From Piscinibacter defluvii (lineage in GTDB: Bacteria > Pseudomonadota > Gammaproteobacteria > Burkholderiales > Burkholderiaceae_C), in the NCBI RefSeq assembly GCF_004011805.1, contig NZ_ML137198.1, positions 1-64,000 of the forward strand: a DNA stretch of 64,000 nucleotides, read 5' to 3'. The position numbers and the translations under genes were made by a program. The notes beneath the pieces are model-generated. The model did not search any database, was not told the DNA's origin, and worked only from the letters and a program-made list of their open reading frames with translations. Shown here piece after piece: positions 60,347 to 64,000 of the stretch (the first letter of the stretch is position 1; each line of letters begins with the position of its first letter).

Positions 60347-61440
60347 GTCAGCGCAGTGTCCACCGTCCGGCGGTCGAGTGCGAGGAACTCGGCCGACTGC
60401 ATCTCGGCCAGCCGGGACACCGTGCGCGGGAACTCGTGCGCCAGCGGGCCTTCCGTGTAGAGCTGCTCGGCGCTCACCTCGGCCGAGAGGATCAGCTTGC
60501 AGCGCCGGTCGTACAGCACGTCCACCAGCCAGGTGAAGCGGCGCGCCTCGGAGGCCAGGCGCGGCGGCATCTGCGGCACGTCGGACAGCAGCACGGTGTG
60601 GAACTGCGAGGCGATCTCGAGGTAGTCGTTCTGCGAGCGCGGCCCGCCGCACAGCACCTTGAAGTCGAACCACACCACGCCGCCGGCGCGCCGGCGCGCG
60701 CGCAGTTCGCGGTGCTCGATGCGCAGCACGGGGTCCTCGTCGCGCGCCTCGGCGAGGCGCTCGAAGGCCTGCGCCATCTCGGCATCGGCGGCCGCTCCGA
60801 GCGGCGTGTGGTACAGCCGCACATGCTCCATCGCGCGGCGCCGGTAGTCCGTGCCGTTGTCGACGTCGATGACCTCGAGCTTGTCCTTGAGCAGCGCGAT
60901 GGCCGGCAGGATGCGGTCGCGGTGCAGGCCGTTCGGGTACAGCTCGTCGGGGTGGAAGTTGGAGGTCGTGACGATGCTGACACGGTGCTCGAACAGCGCC
61001 GCGAGCAGGCGGTGCAGGATCATCGCGTCGGTCACGTCGGCGACGTGGAACTCGTCGAAGCAGATCAGCCGGTGGCGCCGCGAGATGCGCGCGCCGAGCT
61101 CGTTGAGCGGGTTCACCACGCCCTTGAGCTCGGCGAGCTCGCGGTGCACCTCGCGCATGAACTCGTGGAAGTGCAGCCGCGTCTTGCGCGTCAGCGGCAC
61201 CGAGGTGAAGAAGCAGTCCATCAGGAAGCTCTTGCCCCGGCCCACGCCGCCGTGCATGTAGACGCCGCGCGGCAGCGGCGGGTGGCGGATCAGCTTGGTC
61301 AGCGCATTGTTGCGCCGGGCCTTGTAGTCGGCCCACTCGTTCTCGCAGCGCTCGAGCGCGGCCACCGCGCGCAGCTGCGCCGGGTCGGCCGCGTAGCCGC
61401 GTTCGGCGAGCGTCTGCTGGTACAGCTGCCGGACGCCCAT
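60343..61440 (-). CDS. zapE: Cell division protein ZapE (AFG1-like ATPase)
   Basis: This 365-aa ATPase associates with the Z-ring and affects FtsZ bundling. Walker A is MHGGVGRGKSFLMD (about 62-75), and the Walker B-like motif is LICFDEFHVADVTDAM. VTTSNFHPDELYPNGLHR and the C-terminal AEFLALDRRT region fit the AFG1/ZapE family. It lies 16 bases after lpdA. Confidence 0.94.
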   Translation of the reverse strand: MGVRQLYQQTLAERGYAADPAQLRAVAALERCENEWADYKARRNNALTKLIRHPPLPRGVYMHGGVGRGKSFLMDCFFTSVPLTRKTRLHFHEFMREVHRELAELKGVVNPLNELGARISRRHRLICFDEFHVADVTDAMILHRLLAALFEHRVSIVTTSNFHPDELYPNGLHRDRILPAIALLKDKLEVIDVDNGTDYRRRAMEHVRLYHTPLGAAADAEMAQAFERLAEARDEDPVLRIEHRELRARRRAGGVVWFDFKVLCGGPRSQNDYLEIASQFHTVLLSDVPQMPPRLASEARRFTWLVDVLYDRRCKLILSAEVSAEQLYTEGPLAHEFPRTVSRLAEMQSAEFLALDRRTVDTALT

Positions 61441-61456
61441 GCGCGGTCGACGTCCG

Positions 61457-62887
61457 TCAGAAGTTCAGCGTGCGCTTGTCGACCGCGAGTGCGGCCTCCT
61501 TCGTCGCTTCCGACAGGCTCGGGTGGGCGTGGCAGATGCGCGCGATGTCCTCGGCGCTGGCCTTGAACTCCATCGCCACCACCGCCTCGGCGATCAGCTC
61601 CGACGCGAACGGCCCGACGATGTGCACGCCGAGGATCTCGTCGGTCTTCGCGTCGGCGAGGAACTTGACGAAGCCGGTCGTGTCGCCCAGCGCCCGTGCA
61701 CGGCCGTTGGCCATGAACGGGAAGCTGCCGGCCTTGTAGGCGCGGCCGCTGGCCTTGAGCTGCTGCTCGGTCTGGCCGACCCAGGCGATCTCCGGGCTGG
61801 TGTAGATGACCCAGGGAATGGTGTCGAAGTTGACGTGCCCGTGCTGGCCGGCGATGCGCTCGGCCACCGCGACGCCCTCCTCCTCGGCCTTGTGCGCGAG
61901 CATCGGGCCGCGCACCACGTCGCCCACCGCCCAGACGCCGGGCAGGTTGGTCCGGCAGTCGCCGTCGACGACGATGGCGCCGCGCTCGTCGAGCTTCAGG
62001 CCGACGCCTTCCGGGTTCAGCCCCGTGGTGTTGGGCACGCGGCCGATCGAGACGATCAGCTTGTCCACGGCCAGCGAGGCCGCTTCGCCCTTGGCGTTGG
62101 TGTAGGCCACCGTGACGCCGGCCTTGTCGCTCTTCACCGCGGAGATGTTGACGCCGAACTCGAACTTCAGGCCCTGCTTGACGAAGGCCTTCTGCGCCTC
62201 CTTGGCCACCTGCTCGTCGGCCGCGCCGAGGAAGCCCGGCAGCGCCTCGAGGATGGTGACCTCGGCGCCGAGGCGGCGCCACACCGAACCCATCTCCAGG
62301 CCGATCACACCGGAGCCGACCACGCCGAGCTTCTTCGGCACCGCCGGGATGCGCAGCGCGCCGTCGTTCGACAGGATCTTCTCCTCGTCGAACGGCGCTC
62401 CCGGCAGCTGGCGCGGGTTCGAGCCGGTGGCCACGATCACGTGTTTCGCGACGAGCGTCTCGTTCGCAGCACCCGCGACCGCGATCTCGTAGCCGCCGTC
62501 CACCGCCTTCACGAACGAGCCGCGACCGTGGAAGAAGGTGACCTTGTTCTTCTTGAACAGGTACAGGATGCCGTCGTTGTTCTGCTTGACGACGGTGTCC
62601 TTGCGCTTGAGCATCTTCGCGACGTCGATGCTCAGGTCCTTCAGGCCGATGCCGTGGTCGGCGAAGTGTTGGCCGGCGTGCTCGTAGTGCTCGCTGGACT
62701 GCAGCAGCGCCTTGCTCGGGATGCAGCCGACGTTGGTGCAGGTGCCGCCCGGCGCCGGGCCGCCCTTGTCGTTCTTCCACTCGTCGATGCAGGCCGTGTT
62801 CAGGCCGAGCTGCGCGGCGCGGATCGCGCCGATGTAGCCGCCCGGGCCGCCGCCGATCACGACGACGTCGAATTGCTTCGTGCTCAT
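61457..62887 (-). CDS. lpdA: Dihydrolipoyl dehydrogenase (E3)
   Basis: This 476-aa FAD flavoprotein reoxidises dihydrolipoamide for 2-oxoacid dehydrogenases. The FAD motif is [14 protein letters not shown], and the redox disulfide is Cys50-Cys55 in [13 protein letters not shown]. The NAD domain has [16 protein letters not shown], and the interface domain has [10 protein letters not shown] with the catalytic His. A short insertion ([12 protein letters not shown]) precedes the active site, a form typical of betaproteobacterial E3 in the odhAB-lpdA operon. It follows the E2 gene by 10 bases. Confidence 0.97.
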   Translation of the reverse strand: MSTKQFDVVVIGGGPGGYIGAIRAAQLGLNTACIDEWKNDKGGPAPGGTCTNVGCIPSKALLQSSEHYEHAGQHFADHGIGLKDLSIDVAKMLKRKDTVVKQNNDGILYLFKKNKVTFFHGRGSFVKAVDGGYEIAVAGAANETLVAKHVIVATGSNPRQLPGAPFDEEKILSNDGALRIPAVPKKLGVVGSGVIGLEMGSVWRRLGAEVTILEALPGFLGAADEQVAKEAQKAFVKQGLKFEFGVNISAVKSDKAGVTVAYTNAKGEAASLAVDKLIVSIGRVPNTTGLNPEGVGLKLDERGAIVVDGDCRTNLPGVWAVGDVVRGPMLAHKAEEEGVAVAERIAGQHGHVNFDTIPWVIYTSPEIAWVGQTEQQLKASGRAYKAGSFPFMANGRARALGDTTGFVKFLADAKTDEILGVHIVGPFASELIAEAVVAMEFKASAEDIARICHAHPSLSEATKEAALAVDKRTLNF

Positions 62888-62897
62888 CGTGGCGCCC

Positions 62898-64000
62898 TCA
62901 GATGTCGAAGAGGAGGCGCGCCGGGTCTTCCAGCGCTTCCTTCATCGCCACCAGGCCGAGCACCGCCTCGCGGCCGTCGATGATGCGGTGGTCGTAGCTC
63001 ATCGCGAGGTAGTTGATCGGGCGCACCACGACCTGGCCGTTCTCGACCACGGCACGATCCTTCGTCGCGTGCACGCCGAGGATCGCGCTCTGCGGCGGGT
63101 TGATGATCGGCGTCGAGAGCATCGAGCCGAACACGCCGCCGTTGCTGATCGAGAAGGTGCCGCCGGAGAGGTCGTCGAGCGAGAGCTTGCCGTCCTTGGC
63201 CTTCTGGCCGAACTCGGCGATCTTCTTCTCGATGTCGGCGAAGCTCATCTGGTCGGCGTTGCGCAGGATCGGCACCACCAGGCCGCGCGGCGAGCCGACC
63301 GCGATGCCGATGTCGAAGTAGCCGTGGTAGACGATGTCGTTGCCGTCCACCGAGGCGTTGAGCACCGGGTACTTCTTCAGCGCGGCGACCGCGGCCTTCA
63401 CGAAGAAGCTCATGAAGCCGATCTTGACGCCGTGCTCCTTCTCGAACTTGTCCTGGAAGCGCTTGCGCATCTCCATCACCGGGGCCATGTTGACCTCGTT
63501 GAAGGTGGTCAGGATGGCGTTGGTGGCCTGCGACTGCAGCAGCCGCTCGGCGACGCGTGCCCGCAGGCGCGACATCGGCACGCGCTGCTCGGGGCGCTCG
63601 CCCAGATTCATCGCCACCGGCGCGGCAACGCTCGGCAGCGGCTTGGCGACGGCAGGTGTCGCGGGCACGGCCACCGGTGCAGGGACCGCCGCGGCCTTGG
63701 CGCCGCCTTCGAGCGCACCCAGCACGTCGCCCTTGGTCACGCGGCCGTCCTTGCCGGTGCCCGGCACCGAGCCGGCAGCGAGGTTGTTGTCGGCCATCAG
63801 CTTGGCGGCGGCCGGCATCGCCACGCCGGCCTTGCCGGCAGCGGCCGGGGCCGCGGCGGGAGCGGCCGCCGGCGCGGCCACCGGCTTGACCTCGAGCGGG
63901 CTGACCGCGGCCTTGCCTTCGGTGTCGATCCGGGCGATCACCTCGTCGCTGACGCAGCTCTCGCCGTCGTTCTTGACGATCTGCGCCATCACGCCGGAGG
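62898..64000 (-). CDS. odhB: 2-oxoglutarate dehydrogenase E2 (dihydrolipoyl succinyltransferase), 5' end outside window
   Basis: The visible 367 or so codons run to the right edge. They start inside the C-terminal part of the lipoyl domain ([28 protein letters not shown]). An Ala/Pro linker, a peripheral-subunit-binding domain ([33 protein letters not shown]) and the catalytic domain with [13 protein letters not shown] follow. The product transfers succinyl groups to CoA. The neighbouring E3 gene supports the 2-oxoglutarate complex; the E1 gene should lie to the right. The lipoyl-lysine is outside the window. Confidence 0.95.
   Translation of the reverse strand, partial: SGVMAQIVKNDGESCVSDEVIARIDTEGKAAVSPLEVKPVAAPAAAPAAAPAAAGKAGVAMPAAAKLMADNNLAAGSVPGTGKDGRVTKGDVLGALEGGAKAAAVPAPVAVPATPAVAKPLPSVAAPVAMNLGERPEQRVPMSRLRARVAERLLQSQATNAILTTFNEVNMAPVMEMRKRFQDKFEKEHGVKIGFMSFFVKAAVAALKKYPVLNASVDGNDIVYHGYFDIGIAVGSPRGLVVPILRNADQMSFADIEKKIAEFGQKAKDGKLSLDDLSGGTFSISNGGVFGSMLSTPIINPPQSAILGVHATKDRAVVENGQVVVRPINYLAMSYDHRIIDGREAVLGLVAMKEALEDPARLLFDI

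Overview
This window is a GC-rich, densely packed chromosomal segment (about 70% G+C by eye) from a betaproteobacterium, most likely order Burkholderiales. The evidence is gene order: rpsB-tsf-pyrH-frr-uppS-cdsA-dxr-rseP-bamA-skp-lpxD-fabZ-lpxA-lpxB-rnhB, and scpB-rluB...ndk-rlmN-pilW-rodZ-ispG-hisS-yfgM-bamB-der-hfq-hflX-hflK-hflC-DUF2065-hisZ-purA. hisZ beside purA and hflC, and paired ppsA/ppsR, also fit this group. There is no IS element, prophage or CRISPR array, and no gene-free stretch longer than about 250 bases.

Layout. 1-1.2 kb: a broken 5' fragment of a propionyl-CoA synthetase-like gene downstream of acuI. 1.3-5.1 kb (+): an exported NlpC/P60 peptidase, then overlapping moaA-mobA-moeA for molybdenum cofactor. 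5.1-8.6 kb: divergent ppsA and its regulatory kinase/phosphatase ppsR. 8.6-13.9 kb (-): two tandem, paralogous RTX calcium-binding secreted proteins (1001 and 726 aa), the main accessory feature. 14.0-29.0 kb (-): the envelope/translation block from rpsB down to an RNA methyltransferase, making lipid A, outer-membrane assembly factors, isoprenoid and phospholipid precursors, and translation factors. 29.1-33.3 kb (+): an amidase, a D-amino-acid dehydrogenase and the NAD(P)HX repair enzyme. 33.3-35.7 kb: RNase R (-), with tRNA-Leu(CAG) on the opposite strand. 35.7-54.8 kb (-): a long run from scpB to a phosphoribosyltransferase that combines chromosome segregation, rRNA modification, nucleotide synthesis, cell shape, type IV pili, isoprenoids, Hfq and membrane-protease control. 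54.9-64 kb: rluD (-) and bamD (+) divergent, a DinG/YoaA-type helicase, a YdcH-like protein, a PP2C phosphatase, an unrecognised exported protein, zapE, lpdA, and a partial odhB running off the right edge.

Starts are mostly ATG. GTG is proposed for hfq and TTG for hflX. Translational coupling through 1-8 base overlaps is common. Several minus-strand promoters appear to share a TACAAT -10 box (scpB, ndk, hisZ).

Nothing here is clearly a new biological system. The best second looks are the RTX pair with its modular expansion and uncharacterised N- and C-terminal domains, the structured leader of the scpB operon, the alternative hairpins in the rpsB leader, the truncated prpE remnant, and the small exported Arg/Ala-rich protein with a conserved-looking Cys pair downstream of zapE. 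All calls come from reading the sequence and from family knowledge; no database search was run.
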